Assembly (NCBI GenBank): GCA_910577115.1
Contig: CAJTMC010000012.1
Location: forward strand, 32,754-96,753
DNA length: 64,000 nucleotides
Reading direction: 5' to 3'
From: an uncultured Lachnospiraceae bacterium
Lineage (GTDB): Bacteria > Bacillota > Clostridia > Lachnospirales > Lachnospiraceae
The position numbers were made by a program, and so were the translations under genes. Position 1 is the first letter of the stretch. Each line of letters starts with the position of its first letter. The notes beneath the pieces are model-generated. The model was not told where the DNA came from. It searched no databases and worked only from the letters and a program-made list of their open reading frames with translations. Below are positions 15,002 to 23,963 of this stretch, piece after piece.

Positions 15002-15628
15002 ATGCCCGACATAAAAAAATATGACATCATATTGAACGCGCTCCAAAAGCTTTTGGAAGAAAAGACAATTCAGAGTATCTCTGTCAGTGAGATTGCACAG
15101 CGTGCAGGAATCGGAAAAGGAAGCATTTACTATTATTTTCCGTCAAAAGACGCGATTTTGGACGCACTGATTGAGCGCAGCTATGAAAAACCGCTTTTGA
15201 CGGCAAAAAATCTAGCTGCACAGACGGATATTCCGCCATTTACGCGCATGGCAATGCTGTTTCAGGCGTGTCAGAATTCTTCTGTCTTTATCAAACAAAA
15301 CAGTACTTCCTCTAATTCGGAAAGTGCGCAGAAATTCGCGTTTTTGCATCATAAATATCTGTCTCATGTGATTTCAAGGCTAAAGCCGGATTTGACGGAA
15401 ATCATAAAGCAGGGAATTGAGAGCGGCGAAATCAGCTTTGCTTATCCTTCCGCCCTTGCAGAAATTGTATTGATTGTACTTGCTGTAAAGTTTGACAATA
15501 CGTTACTGCCATCTTCCCCCGAAGAAATGGAAGAAACGATGCGCGGACTTGTTACATTGCTTGAAAAAGGCACAGAGGTAACTCCCGGAACGCTTAGTTA
15601 TCTGACTCTAACACCATATATTTCATAA
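15002..15628 (+). CDS. TetR/AcrR-family repressor of the acyl operon
   Basis: The 208-residue regulator has an N-terminal TetR helix-turn-helix (SVSEIAQRAGIGKGSIYYYFPSKDAILDAL, spread over residues 26-55) and a helical ligand-binding half. AAAGGTGG lies upstream of the ATG. It is transcribed away from the acyl operon, and two GACCAACGGTC dyads lie in the shared region, next to the acyl promoter. The simplest reading is a local repressor released by a lipid-like ligand, possibly an acyl-CoA or the operon's product. No known TetR subgroup could be assigned. Confidence 0.92.
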   Translation: MPDIKKYDIILNALQKLLEEKTIQSISVSEIAQRAGIGKGSIYYYFPSKDAILDALIERSYEKPLLTAKNLAAQTDIPPFTRMAMLFQACQNSSVFIKQNSTSSNSESAQKFAFLHHKYLSHVISRLKPDLTEIIKQGIESGEISFAYPSALAEIVLIVLAVKFDNTLLPSSPEEMEETMRGLVTLLEKGTEVTPGTLSYLTLTPYIS

Positions 15629-15653
15629 AATCACCTGCCTGTGTGCATAAAAA

Positions 15654-15696
15654 TACCCACACACGACGACATTCATCGTCTGCATGGGTGTTTTTT
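15654..15696. terminator. Terminator after tetR
   Basis: ACCCAcacACGACGA pairs with TCGTCTgcaTGGGT across a short loop, and TTTTTT follows on the plus strand. The A-rich left flank gives a T tail on the minus strand too, so it can also serve the mscS gene, whose stop codon overlaps the T run. Confidence 0.8.
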
Positions 15697-16579
15697 ATAA
15701 ATCCGGATTTTCTGCTTTTATATGCAAATCTACCTGCGTAAACGGTATTTCTATCTGCGCCGCATCCAGCGAAAGCTTTGCATTTTCAAGAAGACGCCAG
15801 CGCACATCCCAGTACTTGGCATTTTCACAAAAGCATCGAATCCCCAGTATCACAGCGCTGTTTGCAAGCTCATCCACAAACACAAAGGTCGGTTCCTCAT
15901 GCAGTACATCAGCATCCTGATCCATGACTTCTCCAAGCACAGCTTTTGCCTTTTTCAAATCCGCATCATAGGCGATTCCAATCTTCAAATCCACACGCCT
16001 TATCGGTGCAAAGGAAGCGTTTGTGATCGAATTATTTGCAAGACTGCCATTGGGAAGCACAACGAATTTTCCGTCAACCGTTTCCAATCTTGTATAAAAA
16101 ATACCGATTTCCTTTACCGTACCCTCCGTGCCATGTGCGGATTCCATAATAAAATCCCCCACCTTAAAGGGCTTTAGCATCAGTATCAGCACGCCGCCCG
16201 CAAGATTGCTTAAGCTTCCCTGCAGCGCAAGACCAATCGTAACGCCTGCAGAACCCACCAAAGCAACCACGCCCGTCGCATCAAATCCAAAGTTTCCTGC
16301 GATAATGAGAATCAGCAGACCATACAAACCGACCTTGATTAATCCGTCAAGAAATTGTATGACTCCCGTTTCCGCGCTTGCTTTTTGCAGCGATTTTTTT
16401 GTTATCCTCCGTATCAGTTTAATCAGCTTTGAACCCACGAAAAACAGCACTGCGGCAATCAGGACACGCACTCCGAGACCAAGCGCCTTTTCCGGAAGTG
16501 TGTCCATAAATTTCTCCAGCGCGTTCAAATCCCTGCTTATCTGCTCTATATCAATTTCCATATCCGTCGTTAACAGCAT
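15695..16579 (-). CDS. MscS-family small-conductance mechanosensitive channel
   Basis: The 294-residue membrane protein opens under hypo-osmotic tension to release solutes. It has a short N terminus, transmembrane helices (about 35-55 and 80-100) and the pore helix TM3 with GLALQGSLSNLAGGVLIL. The beta domain follows (KPFKVGDFI, GTVKEIGIFYT, VVLPNGSLANNSITN), then the C-terminal alpha-beta domain. The length is typical for single MscS proteins. It follows the DUF1015 gene by 34 bases. The ribosome binding site is weak, so an internal start (for example ATG at 16561) is possible. Confidence 0.95.
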   Translation of the reverse strand: MLLTTDMEIDIEQISRDLNALEKFMDTLPEKALGLGVRVLIAAVLFFVGSKLIKLIRRITKKSLQKASAETGVIQFLDGLIKVGLYGLLILIIAGNFGFDATGVVALVGSAGVTIGLALQGSLSNLAGGVLILMLKPFKVGDFIMESAHGTEGTVKEIGIFYTRLETVDGKFVVLPNGSLANNSITNASFAPIRRVDLKIGIAYDADLKKAKAVLGEVMDQDADVLHEEPTFVFVDELANSAVILGIRCFCENAKYWDVRWRLLENAKLSLDAAQIEIPFTQVDLHIKAENPDL

Positions 16580-16613
16580 CTGCTTTTCATCTCATTTCTA
16601 CAATGTATTCATG

Positions 16614-17852
16614 CTAGTCAATTGTATGTATAAAAAGTCCGCTTCGCAGCTTCGGCTCAAACCAGGTCGATTTGGGCGGCATCAAAAGTCCTGCGTCTGC
16701 AACCGCAAAAAGCTCATGGATGGATGTCGGGTGCATTGCAAAAGCGACGGCGGAATCGGTCTTTACACGCCTCTCAAGCTCCGAAATTCCCCTGATTCCC
16801 CCAACAAAATCAATCCGCTTATCGGTCTTGGGATCTTCAATTCCAAGCACAGGCGCAAGAAGATGATTCTGTAAAATTGCCACGTCAAGTCCGTCTACAG
16901 GGTCCTTACTTTTGTACTTGTCTTTTACCTTAAGCAAATGCCATCTGCCGCCAACAAGCATCGCAATCTCCCCCTTTGCGGAAGGCTTTGTGCATTCTCC
17001 TTCCACTTTTACAATGTCAAATATTTCTGACACACGTGTCATAAATCCATCAACAGAAAGCCCGTTTAAATCCTTCACGACGCGGTTGTAATCCATAATC
17101 ATCAGCTCTTCGTCAGCAAACAGCACCGAAAGAAAATAATTAAACTCCTCTGTTCCTGTATAGGCAGGATTTTCCTCACGCTTTTTTAATCCAACCTTAA
17201 CAGCTGAGGCGCACCGGTGATGTCCGTCTGCAATATAAATCTGCCCAATTCCCGCAAAAGTATTTTCAATTGTTTTTACATCCTTATCATCACGAATGCA
17301 CCAAACCCTGTGTATGATACCATCCTCCGATGTAAAATCATAAAGCGCATTCTCCTTTTTTGTTTTTGCGATAATCTCTCTTAACACATCATTTGCCCTG
17401 TATGCCAGGAAAATCGGTCCGGTCTGTGCCTTGCAGGTCTCCACATGGCGGATACGATCAAGTTCTTTATCAGCACGCGTATTTTCATGTTTTTTGATTA
17501 CCTGATTCTGATAATCATCCACACTCGCACACGCCACAATTCCGGTCTGTACTCTCCCATCCATCGTAAGCTCATAGATGTAATATATCGGCTTGTCCTC
17601 TTGCACAAACTCGCCCTTTTCCATCATTCCCCAAAGCAGCTCATGCGCCTTTGCATAGACTTCATCTGCGTAGGTATCCATACTGCTGTCAAACTGCGTT
17701 TCCGCCCGGTCAATATTTAAAAAAGAAAGCGGATTGTCTTTCACCGCCTCACAGGCTTCCTCTCGATTATATACATCATACGGTAGCGCTGCAATTTTAT
17801 CCTCCAATCCTTTCTTTGGTCTGTATGCCTGAAATGGTCTGATGACTGCCAT
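16614..17852 (-). CDS. DUF1015-family protein
   Basis: The 412-residue cytosolic protein begins AVIRPFQAYRPKKG and contains IAALPYDVYNREEA, IADGHHRCASAVK and a DYNRVVKDLNG region. This is the DUF1015 family, of unknown biochemical role and widely conserved in Clostridia, often near serine-synthesis or phosphoglycerate dehydrogenase genes, as here. The strongly conserved DGHHR resembles a metal or phosphate site. AGGAGG lies seven bases before the ATG. The mscS gene follows closely. Confidence 0.93.
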   Translation of the reverse strand: MAVIRPFQAYRPKKGLEDKIAALPYDVYNREEACEAVKDNPLSFLNIDRAETQFDSSMDTYADEVYAKAHELLWGMMEKGEFVQEDKPIYYIYELTMDGRVQTGIVACASVDDYQNQVIKKHENTRADKELDRIRHVETCKAQTGPIFLAYRANDVLREIIAKTKKENALYDFTSEDGIIHRVWCIRDDKDVKTIENTFAGIGQIYIADGHHRCASAVKVGLKKREENPAYTGTEEFNYFLSVLFADEELMIMDYNRVVKDLNGLSVDGFMTRVSEIFDIVKVEGECTKPSAKGEIAMLVGGRWHLLKVKDKYKSKDPVDGLDVAILQNHLLAPVLGIEDPKTDKRIDFVGGIRGISELERRVKTDSAVAFAMHPTSIHELFAVADAGLLMPPKSTWFEPKLRSGLFIHTID

Positions 17853-18103
17853 AAATATTCCTCCTGACTGATTTGTTATAATACATTTATTTTATCAGAT
17901 TATGCGGATAAATAGAAGTCCTATTAGGGAAATTTTCTTGCCTTGCTCGTTCGCAAATGGAAAAAACAGGACATTGATAGTGACAACTCCGCATGAAATG
18001 TGTTAAACTATTATTCGGACAAAGCCTGCATCCAAAAGTGATGCTATGCAAAATAAACGGTTTGCAGGAAAAAAGGAAAGGATTAAAAAGAAGGAAAGGA
18101 TTG

Positions 18104-18382
18104 ATGAACATGACCTCAGAAGACAAACAGCTTCTTGACCGGATCAACGATTACGCTGACAAGGTCTTAAAAGATTTTGACCCGCAGAAGACGCAGGTTT
18201 CATTCCAACTCGAGAAAGTCAGACCAGTTATGGAAGAAATTGCAAATGAAAATGGGACAAGTGTTGAGGAAATCTTTATCAAATACATGGACTTGGCAAG
18301 TGAAGTAACTGCCGAACGCGAGATAAAATTCCAAAACACCATTGGTAACATGACAAAATACGGCGACGTGCATGACGCATAA
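18104..18382 (+). CDS. Conserved-looking hypothetical protein, 92 residues
   Basis: An acidic, helical protein (MTSEDKQLLDRINDYADKV, then VRPVMEEIANENGTSVEEIFIKYMDLASEV). I do not recognise the family. I chose ATG at 18104 because AGGAAAGGA lies just upstream; an in-frame ATG two codons on is equally possible. It stands alone between convergent and divergent neighbours and ends in a strong bidirectional terminator, so it is probably expressed as a single gene. No signal, membrane segment or Cys motif is present. Confidence 0.75.
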   Translation: MNMTSEDKQLLDRINDYADKVLKDFDPQKTQVSFQLEKVRPVMEEIANENGTSVEEIFIKYMDLASEVTAEREIKFQNTIGNMTKYGDVHDA

Positions 18383-18390
18383 CATGCATA

Positions 18391-18417
18391 AAAAAAGGAC
18401 GCATTCGCGTCCTTTTT
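18391..18417. terminator. Bidirectional terminator between the 92-residue gene and serA
   Basis: AAAAAAGGACGC-ATTC-GCGTCCTTTTT is a perfect stem with A and T flanks, serving both convergent genes. The serA stop codon touches the T run. Confidence 0.9.
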
Positions 18418-19580
18418 CATTTCACTACCCTTACCCGAAATACACCCTCAATATTATTTAAGCGTGCAATAATCTTCTCATCTGCCGCTGCCGCAATATC
18501 CATTAACGTATACGCATACTCGCCTCTTGACTTATTCGTCATATCGCTGATATTAATGCCAGCCTCGCCAAACGCCGCCGTAAACTGCGTAATCATGTTT
18601 GCGATATTTTTATGTAGAATCGCAACCCTGCCCACATTCGAGCATACCCCCATATCGCAGGCAGGATAATTCACGCTGTTTTTAATATTACCGTTTTCAA
18701 GGTAATCCATCAGCTCATCTACCGCCATAACGGCACAGTTGTCCTCTGACTCCTCTGTCGAAGCGCCAAGATGCGGAATGACAATGCATCCCTTCTTTCC
18801 TGCCGTTGTCGGATTCGGGAAATCAGAAACATACTTTCTTACCTTGCCTGCCTCCAGTGCAGCAACCATATCCTTCTCATTCACAAGCTGGTCTCTCGCA
18901 AAATTCAAGACAATCACATCCTGCTTCATCTTCTCAATGGCTTCCGCGTTAATCATGCCCTTTGTAGCGTCCATAAGCGGTACATGCACTGTAATATAAT
19001 CACAATCCGCATAAATATCGTCCACATTTTTTACATGCTTCACTTCCCTTGTAAGCTTTAGTGCCGCTTCTACGGAAAGGTAAGGATCATATCCGTATAC
19101 CTCCATGCCAAGCGCTACCGCCGCATTTGCCACTCTCACACCGATTGCGCCAAGTCCGATAACACCAAGCTTTTTGCCATATATTTCCGTACCTGCAAAA
19201 TTCTTCTTTGCCTTCTCTGCATCTTTGCCGACTGTCTCGACGTCTGCATTTGCCTTCACCCAGTCAATACCGCCGATCACATCTCTTGATGCCAACAGCA
19301 TTCCCGCAATCACAAGCTCCTTTACGCCGTTTGCATTTGCGCCCGGTGTATTAAATACCACAATGCCCTTCTCTGCACACTTGTCAAGCGGAATGTTGTT
19401 TGTTCCCGCACCTGCTCGTGCCACTGCAAGAAGCTTTGCAGGTAAATCCATCTCATGCATAGATGCACTTCTTACAAGCACGCCTTCCGCATTCTCCACA
19501 CTGTCTGTTTTCTGATAATTTTCCGTAAATCTTGATAAACCGATATCCGAAATCGGATTCAAACAATTATATTGATACAT
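18417..19580 (-). CDS. serA: D-3-phosphoglycerate dehydrogenase
   Basis: The 387-residue enzyme oxidises 3-phosphoglycerate to 3-phosphohydroxypyruvate, the first step of serine synthesis. It has the D-2-hydroxyacid dehydrogenase fold: VLVRSASMHEMDLP, the NAD-binding GLGAIGVRVAN, the catalytic Arg region NFARDQLVNE, Glu region and the His in IPHLGASTEESEDN. An ACT-like domain ends the protein (NMITQFTAAFGEAGINISDM), as in short clostridial SerA. AAAGGAG precedes the ATG. serC lies 75 bases upstream, and the gap contains a palindromic repeat also found elsewhere in the window. Confidence 0.95.
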   Translation of the reverse strand: MYQYNCLNPISDIGLSRFTENYQKTDSVENAEGVLVRSASMHEMDLPAKLLAVARAGAGTNNIPLDKCAEKGIVVFNTPGANANGVKELVIAGMLLASRDVIGGIDWVKANADVETVGKDAEKAKKNFAGTEIYGKKLGVIGLGAIGVRVANAAVALGMEVYGYDPYLSVEAALKLTREVKHVKNVDDIYADCDYITVHVPLMDATKGMINAEAIEKMKQDVIVLNFARDQLVNEKDMVAALEAGKVRKYVSDFPNPTTAGKKGCIVIPHLGASTEESEDNCAVMAVDELMDYLENGNIKNSVNYPACDMGVCSNVGRVAILHKNIANMITQFTAAFGEAGINISDMTNKSRGEYAYTLMDIAAAADEKIIARLNNIEGVFRVRVVK

Positions 19581-19601
19581 TTCGACACCCTTGCTCCTTT
19601 C

Positions 19602-19647
19602 TCAGTCCGCGAATTTGAGCCCCTGCTCAAATTTGCCGTGTGAAAAA
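19602..19647. repeat. 46-nt palindromic element, copy A (serC-serA gap)
   Basis: It contains AATTTGAGC-CCCT-GCTCAAATT followed by TGCCGTGTGAAAAA. It aligns without gaps to copy B at 39004-39049 (36 of 46 bases equal). A second hairpin, GTGTGAAAAAT...ATTTTTCACAC, runs on to 19662. Both copies lie just before the ribosome binding site of a minus-strand gene. Confidence 0.65.
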
Positions 19648-19655
19648 TTTATTTT

Positions 19656-20735
19656 TCACACTGACTCCTCAAACTTTTTCATGAACTCCACAAGCTTCTC
19701 CACGCCTTCTATCGGCATAGCATTGTAAATACTTGCCCTCATGCCGCCGACCGTTCTGTGACCCTTCAAGTTCTCAAATCCTGCCTCTTTTGCCTCTTTT
19801 ACAAACTTCGCATCAAGCTCCTCGTTCCCTGTCACAAAAGGAACATTCATCAGGGAACGGTCTTGCTTCCTCACCGTTGCCTGAAAAAGCTTGCTCTCAT
19901 CAAGGAAATCATAAAGGATTTTTGCCTTCTTCTCGTTGTATTCCTTCATCTTCTCAAGTCCGCCCATTTTCTTAAGCCACTTGAATACCTTGCCGCAGAT
20001 ATAAATCCCATACGCAGGCGGTGTATTATACAACGAATCATTGTCTGCGTGTGTCTTGTATTTGAGCATTGTCGGTGTGCCCGCAAGCACATCGTCCGTA
20101 ATTAAATCCTCTCTGATAATAACAATCACAACGCCTGCAGGGCCGATATTTTTCTGAACACCGCCATAAATCACACCATACTTTGTCACATCAACAGGCT
20201 CTGAAAGAAAGCATGAAGACACGTCTGCCACAAGCGTCTTTCCCTTTGTGTTCGGAAGCGTCTTGTACTTCGTACCATAAATGGTATTGTTTTCACAGAT
20301 ATAAACATAATCCGCATCTTCGGAAATCGGCAAATCCGAGCAGTCCGGTATGTATGAGAATGTCTGATCCTCACTCGAAGCAATCTTGTTTGCCTTGCCG
20401 TAAATGCATGCCTCCTGATATGCCTTCTTTGCCCACTGACCTGTCACAATATAATCTGCAACGCCATTCTTCATAAGGTTCATCGGAATCATCGCAAACT
20501 GCTGGCTCGCTCCGCCCTGTAAGAAAAGAACCTTATAATTATCCGGAATATTCATAAGCTCTCTTAAATCTGCCTCAGCCTCTTTGATAATCGTATCATA
20601 AGCCTTCGAGCGATGGCTCATCTCCATTACCGACATGCCGGTTCCCTTATAATCTAACATCTCATCTGCAGCTTCTTTCAGAACTTCTTCAGGTAAAACT
20701 GCCGGACCTGCTGAAAAGTTATACACTCTTGCCAC
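19656..20735 (-). CDS. serC: Phosphoserine aminotransferase
   Basis: The 359-residue PLP enzyme moves an amino group from glutamate to 3-phosphohydroxypyruvate, the second step of serine synthesis. It begins with the family's VYNFSAGPAVLPEEVL. The PLP lysine is in YGGVQKNIGPAG, and HRSKAYD and GGASQQFAM are the phosphate and PLP contacts. The C-terminal HRTVGGMRASIYNA is also typical. The start is a GTG with AGGAGG seven bases upstream. serA follows. Upstream lies a promoter-like region with an unusual long spacer and a dyad. Confidence 0.96.
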   Translation of the reverse strand: MARVYNFSAGPAVLPEEVLKEAADEMLDYKGTGMSVMEMSHRSKAYDTIIKEAEADLRELMNIPDNYKVLFLQGGASQQFAMIPMNLMKNGVADYIVTGQWAKKAYQEACIYGKANKIASSEDQTFSYIPDCSDLPISEDADYVYICENNTIYGTKYKTLPNTKGKTLVADVSSCFLSEPVDVTKYGVIYGGVQKNIGPAGVVIVIIREDLITDDVLAGTPTMLKYKTHADNDSLYNTPPAYGIYICGKVFKWLKKMGGLEKMKEYNEKKAKILYDFLDESKLFQATVRKQDRSLMNVPFVTGNEELDAKFVKEAKEAGFENLKGHRTVGGMRASIYNAMPIEGVEKLVEFMKKFEESV

Positions 20736-20784
20736 TTTTTCTCCTCCTGATTTCTCATTAAATTCGGGGGTCTCCCCATTTATA

Positions 20785-20815
20785 TATACAACATACTTAT
20801 GTTGAATATTGCCAA
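20785..20815 (-). promoter_or_regulatory. Possible serC promoter with dyad in a 19-base spacer
   Basis: On the minus strand, TTGGCA (20810-20815) and TGTATA (20785-20790) are 19 bases apart. Between them lies the dyad CAACATA-CT-TATGTTG (20789-20804). A long spacer with a central dyad is the layout used by MerR-type regulators, but no such gene is near. Confidence 0.4.
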
Positions 20816-20823
20816 AATAATTG

Positions 20824-22245
20824 CTAATAAAATAAGATTACGGGTGTTCCTTTTTCCACCACGTCATACATCTCACTCATGATTTCAAGCGGTGTATTGA
20901 TGCAGCCATGAGAACCGTCCGTCAGATAAATGTCGCCGCCAAATTCCTTGCGCCATGTCGCATCGTGAATGCCGATATTGCCGTCAACCGCCATCCAGTA
21001 TTTCACCGGCGTCGCATAATTTCTGCCCCGAAGCACCCGGTTTCTCTGCTTGAAATAAACATAACATACCTTTGACGGCGTATCCCAGCCTCTTGAGAGA
21101 TTTCCCGTCACAACAGGCGTATCAATCACAATCTCGCCGTCCTTGTAATAATACATATGCTGCGCACCCATATCAATCTCAATATAGGTACTGCCAATGT
21201 CGTCCTCGCCCTTTTCCCATACCTCCGCGCGGTACTCCGGCACTCTCGTGCCGCTCTCGCCGTTCAAAAAAGCATTGCGCAAAAACGCATATTCTTTTTC
21301 GGTATCAATGGCATTTCCATAGCTGCCGCCCGAAATCTTCACGCATCTCCCGCTTGTTGCCTGAAACTCCCGCTCAATTCCTACGGTATCATACGTCGCG
21401 GACAAATATGCCACATACTCTTCTATCAAGGATTCATCGAGCACAGGCTTATTCCCATCATCAAATACAATCTGCCCGTTGTTGTCAAGCGCCATCCAGT
21501 CGGACACGACATTTTCGTCAATTGTCTCAAGCCGGTCTCCAAACACATAAGTCATGCGGAAGCTCTGAAATTCCTGAATGCCCTGCCATTTTGCGAGCGT
21601 ATCCTTCATTTCCGCCGTATACGGTATGGACCGGTAACATTGTTTTTTATTTTCATCCGTTGAAAGGTCTATGTCTGTTAATTGATTAACAATCCCGTCA
21701 CAAATCAATTCTACCGCAGAATCCTTCAAAAGTAAATCCTTTGTTTCGTCTACAAGAATATATCCATCCAGCGCACTCTTTACAATCGAAACCGAATTGG
21801 CAGGATTATAAAGGCGCTCACCAAGCCAATCCAATCTCTCAAGCCTTGCTTTCATAACCGCTATATCATAACTGTATTCCGGTTCTATATGATATTCCCT
21901 GCCTGCAAAGTCTGCAAGCCAGAAATAGCCTTTACTCTTCCTGTAAAGTGCGTCCACAGCCGTCTGATAAGAAGCGCTTGTTCCATACTCGTCAGGCCTG
22001 ATCACATGCACCTTTCCGTCAATCGTATGTATCTTCACACTCTGAAAAGCTGTTTTTCCAACTGTACTGTCTAAACGGTCAGTTACCTCCTCCGGCGTCA
22101 TTCCCGTGCAGTAAATTCCGTTAATCCACACTCCCATTGGAAAGGTATCCTTGTAATAAATCTCATTGAGTGCGATGACAGCAGCCGCAAAAAGCGCTGC
22201 CACCGCAAAAATCATACCAATGCATCTGATTATGTATTTTTTCAT
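20824..22245 (-). CDS. L,D-transpeptidase (YkuD type) with PG-binding-like region
   Basis: The 473-residue exported protein has one N-terminal membrane anchor (about 5-27), a long middle region of two repeats like the PG_binding_4/VanW-associated domain, and a C-terminal YkuD catalytic domain. The active site is DGSHGCINTP (Cys about 448) with the upstream His in GIHDATWR. It should form 3-3 cross-links in peptidoglycan or attach proteins to it. The gene starts 13 bases after ilvB with only a weak ribosome binding site (TTAAG), so it is probably read from the ilv transcript; a functional tie is not evident. Confidence 0.93.
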   Translation of the reverse strand: MKKYIIRCIGMIFAVAALFAAAVIALNEIYYKDTFPMGVWINGIYCTGMTPEEVTDRLDSTVGKTAFQSVKIHTIDGKVHVIRPDEYGTSASYQTAVDALYRKSKGYFWLADFAGREYHIEPEYSYDIAVMKARLERLDWLGERLYNPANSVSIVKSALDGYILVDETKDLLLKDSAVELICDGIVNQLTDIDLSTDENKKQCYRSIPYTAEMKDTLAKWQGIQEFQSFRMTYVFGDRLETIDENVVSDWMALDNNGQIVFDDGNKPVLDESLIEEYVAYLSATYDTVGIEREFQATSGRCVKISGGSYGNAIDTEKEYAFLRNAFLNGESGTRVPEYRAEVWEKGEDDIGSTYIEIDMGAQHMYYYKDGEIVIDTPVVTGNLSRGWDTPSKVCYVYFKQRNRVLRGRNYATPVKYWMAVDGNIGIHDATWRKEFGGDIYLTDGSHGCINTPLEIMSEMYDVVEKGTPVILFY

Positions 22246-22258
22246 CTTAATTTAACTG

Positions 22259-23938
22259 TTATTGTTTGTTGTTTAAATCGTCTGCGTCAAAGGCATCACT
22301 GATTGGCGCTCCCGCCGGAACCATTGGAAATACCTTGTCATCCTCCTCAATCACACACTCAATCACAACCGGCTTCTGCAAAGAAACCGCCTTCTCCAAA
22401 GCAGGGGCAACCTCCTCGCGCTTTGTCACGCGGATTGCCTCACAGCCAAGTCCTTCCGAAACCTTCACAAAATCAACCTTGTCGGAAAGTATGGTTTGCG
22501 AATAGCGTTTCTCGTAAAATAACGTCTGCCACTGTCTGACCATACCAAGCACATGATTGTTGATCACAATCTGTATAATCGGAATGTTGTATCTGCTTGC
22601 CGTCGCAAGCTCATTCAGATTCATGCGGAAGCATCCGTCGCCTGCGATATTGACACAGATTTTCTCAGGTCTGCCGACCTTCGCACCGATACATGCACCA
22701 AGCCCGTAGCCCATTGTTCCAAGTCCTCCTGATGAGAGGAAAGTGCGTGGCTCCGTATATTTATAAAATTGCGCTGCCCACATCTGATGCTGTCCTACAT
22801 CCGTTGAGACAATCGCTTTCCCTTCCGTTACCCTGTCAAGCTCCTCAATAATATAAGGACAAGTCAGCTTATCTGACTCATATTTTAACGGATACTTTTC
22901 TTTCATATCCTTGATGCCGGCAATCCACTCGTCATGATTTTGCTGCTCCAGCTTGCTGTTCAGCTCCTTAAGCACAGTCTTTAAATCACCGATAACCGCC
23001 GCGTCCGTCTTGATATTTTTATTGACCTCCGCCGCATCAATATCAATCTGCAAAATCTTTGCATTCTCCGCAAACCTCTTCGGATTGCCGATTACACGAT
23101 CGGAAAATCTTGCACCAAGCGCAATCAGCAAATCACACTGGCTGACGCCAAAGTTGGAAGTCTTGGTGCCATGCATACCAATCATACCTGTGTAAAGCGC
23201 ACTCTTTCCGTCAAAAGCGCCTTTTGCCATAAGCGTATCACATACAGGCGCCTGAATTTTATCCGCAAACTCTTTTACCTCTCTTGACGCGCCGGAAATG
23301 ATTGCACCTCCGCCAAGATAAATATACGGTTTCTTCGCATTTCGAATCAGCGCAAGCGCCACATCAATATCCGCTTCTGTATATGCGTTTTTTACAACCG
23401 GAGGCTCCGGCTTTATAGGCGTAAACTCGCACTTGTTTGCCGTTGCATCTTTTGTGATATCTACCAAAACAGGACCGGGTCTGCCTGATTTTGCGATTTT
23501 AAATGCCTCTCTTATGGTATCCGCAAGCTTTGTTACATCTTTAACAATATATCCATGCTTTGTAATCGGCATGGTCACGCCCGCGATATCCACCTCCTGA
23601 AACGAATCCTTCCCAAGCAGAGGCAGCGTAACATTTGCCGTAATTGCAACCATTGGTACAGAATCCATATACGCCGTAGCAATCCCCGTAACCAAATTTG
23701 TCGCACCCGGACCGCTGGTGGCAAAGCACACACCAACCTTGCCCGTTGCACGTGCATAACCGTCCGCGGCATGCGAAGCTCCCTGCTCATGTGATGTTAA
23801 GATATGCTTAATCTCATCACTGTGCTTATATAATTCATCATAAATATTTAAAATCGATCCGCCGGGATAACCAAAAACGGTATCTACTCCCTGCTCCTTC
23901 AAACATTCAATAACAATCTGTGAACCTGTCAACTGCAT
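22259..23938 (-). CDS. ilvB: Acetolactate synthase, large subunit
   Basis: The 559-residue thiamine-diphosphate enzyme makes 2-acetolactate and 2-aceto-2-hydroxybutyrate, the first common step to valine, leucine and isoleucine. It has the Glu of VDTVFGYPGG..HEQGASHAADG, the FAD-binding middle domain, and the ThDP motif with GDGCFRMNLNELATA and NNHVLGMVRQWQ. Length and motifs fit the biosynthetic form. The regulatory small subunit (ilvN) is not in the window. It follows ilvD, with AAAGGAG eight bases before the ATG, and leads directly into the L,D-transpeptidase gene. Confidence 0.96.
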   Translation of the reverse strand: MQLTGSQIVIECLKEQGVDTVFGYPGGSILNIYDELYKHSDEIKHILTSHEQGASHAADGYARATGKVGVCFATSGPGATNLVTGIATAYMDSVPMVAITANVTLPLLGKDSFQEVDIAGVTMPITKHGYIVKDVTKLADTIREAFKIAKSGRPGPVLVDITKDATANKCEFTPIKPEPPVVKNAYTEADIDVALALIRNAKKPYIYLGGGAIISGASREVKEFADKIQAPVCDTLMAKGAFDGKSALYTGMIGMHGTKTSNFGVSQCDLLIALGARFSDRVIGNPKRFAENAKILQIDIDAAEVNKNIKTDAAVIGDLKTVLKELNSKLEQQNHDEWIAGIKDMKEKYPLKYESDKLTCPYIIEELDRVTEGKAIVSTDVGQHQMWAAQFYKYTEPRTFLSSGGLGTMGYGLGACIGAKVGRPEKICVNIAGDGCFRMNLNELATASRYNIPIIQIVINNHVLGMVRQWQTLFYEKRYSQTILSDKVDFVKVSEGLGCEAIRVTKREEVAPALEKAVSLQKPVVIECVIEEDDKVFPMVPAGAPISDAFDADDLNNKQ

Positions 23939-23963
23939 CTATCATTCTCCTTTTTGACCATAA

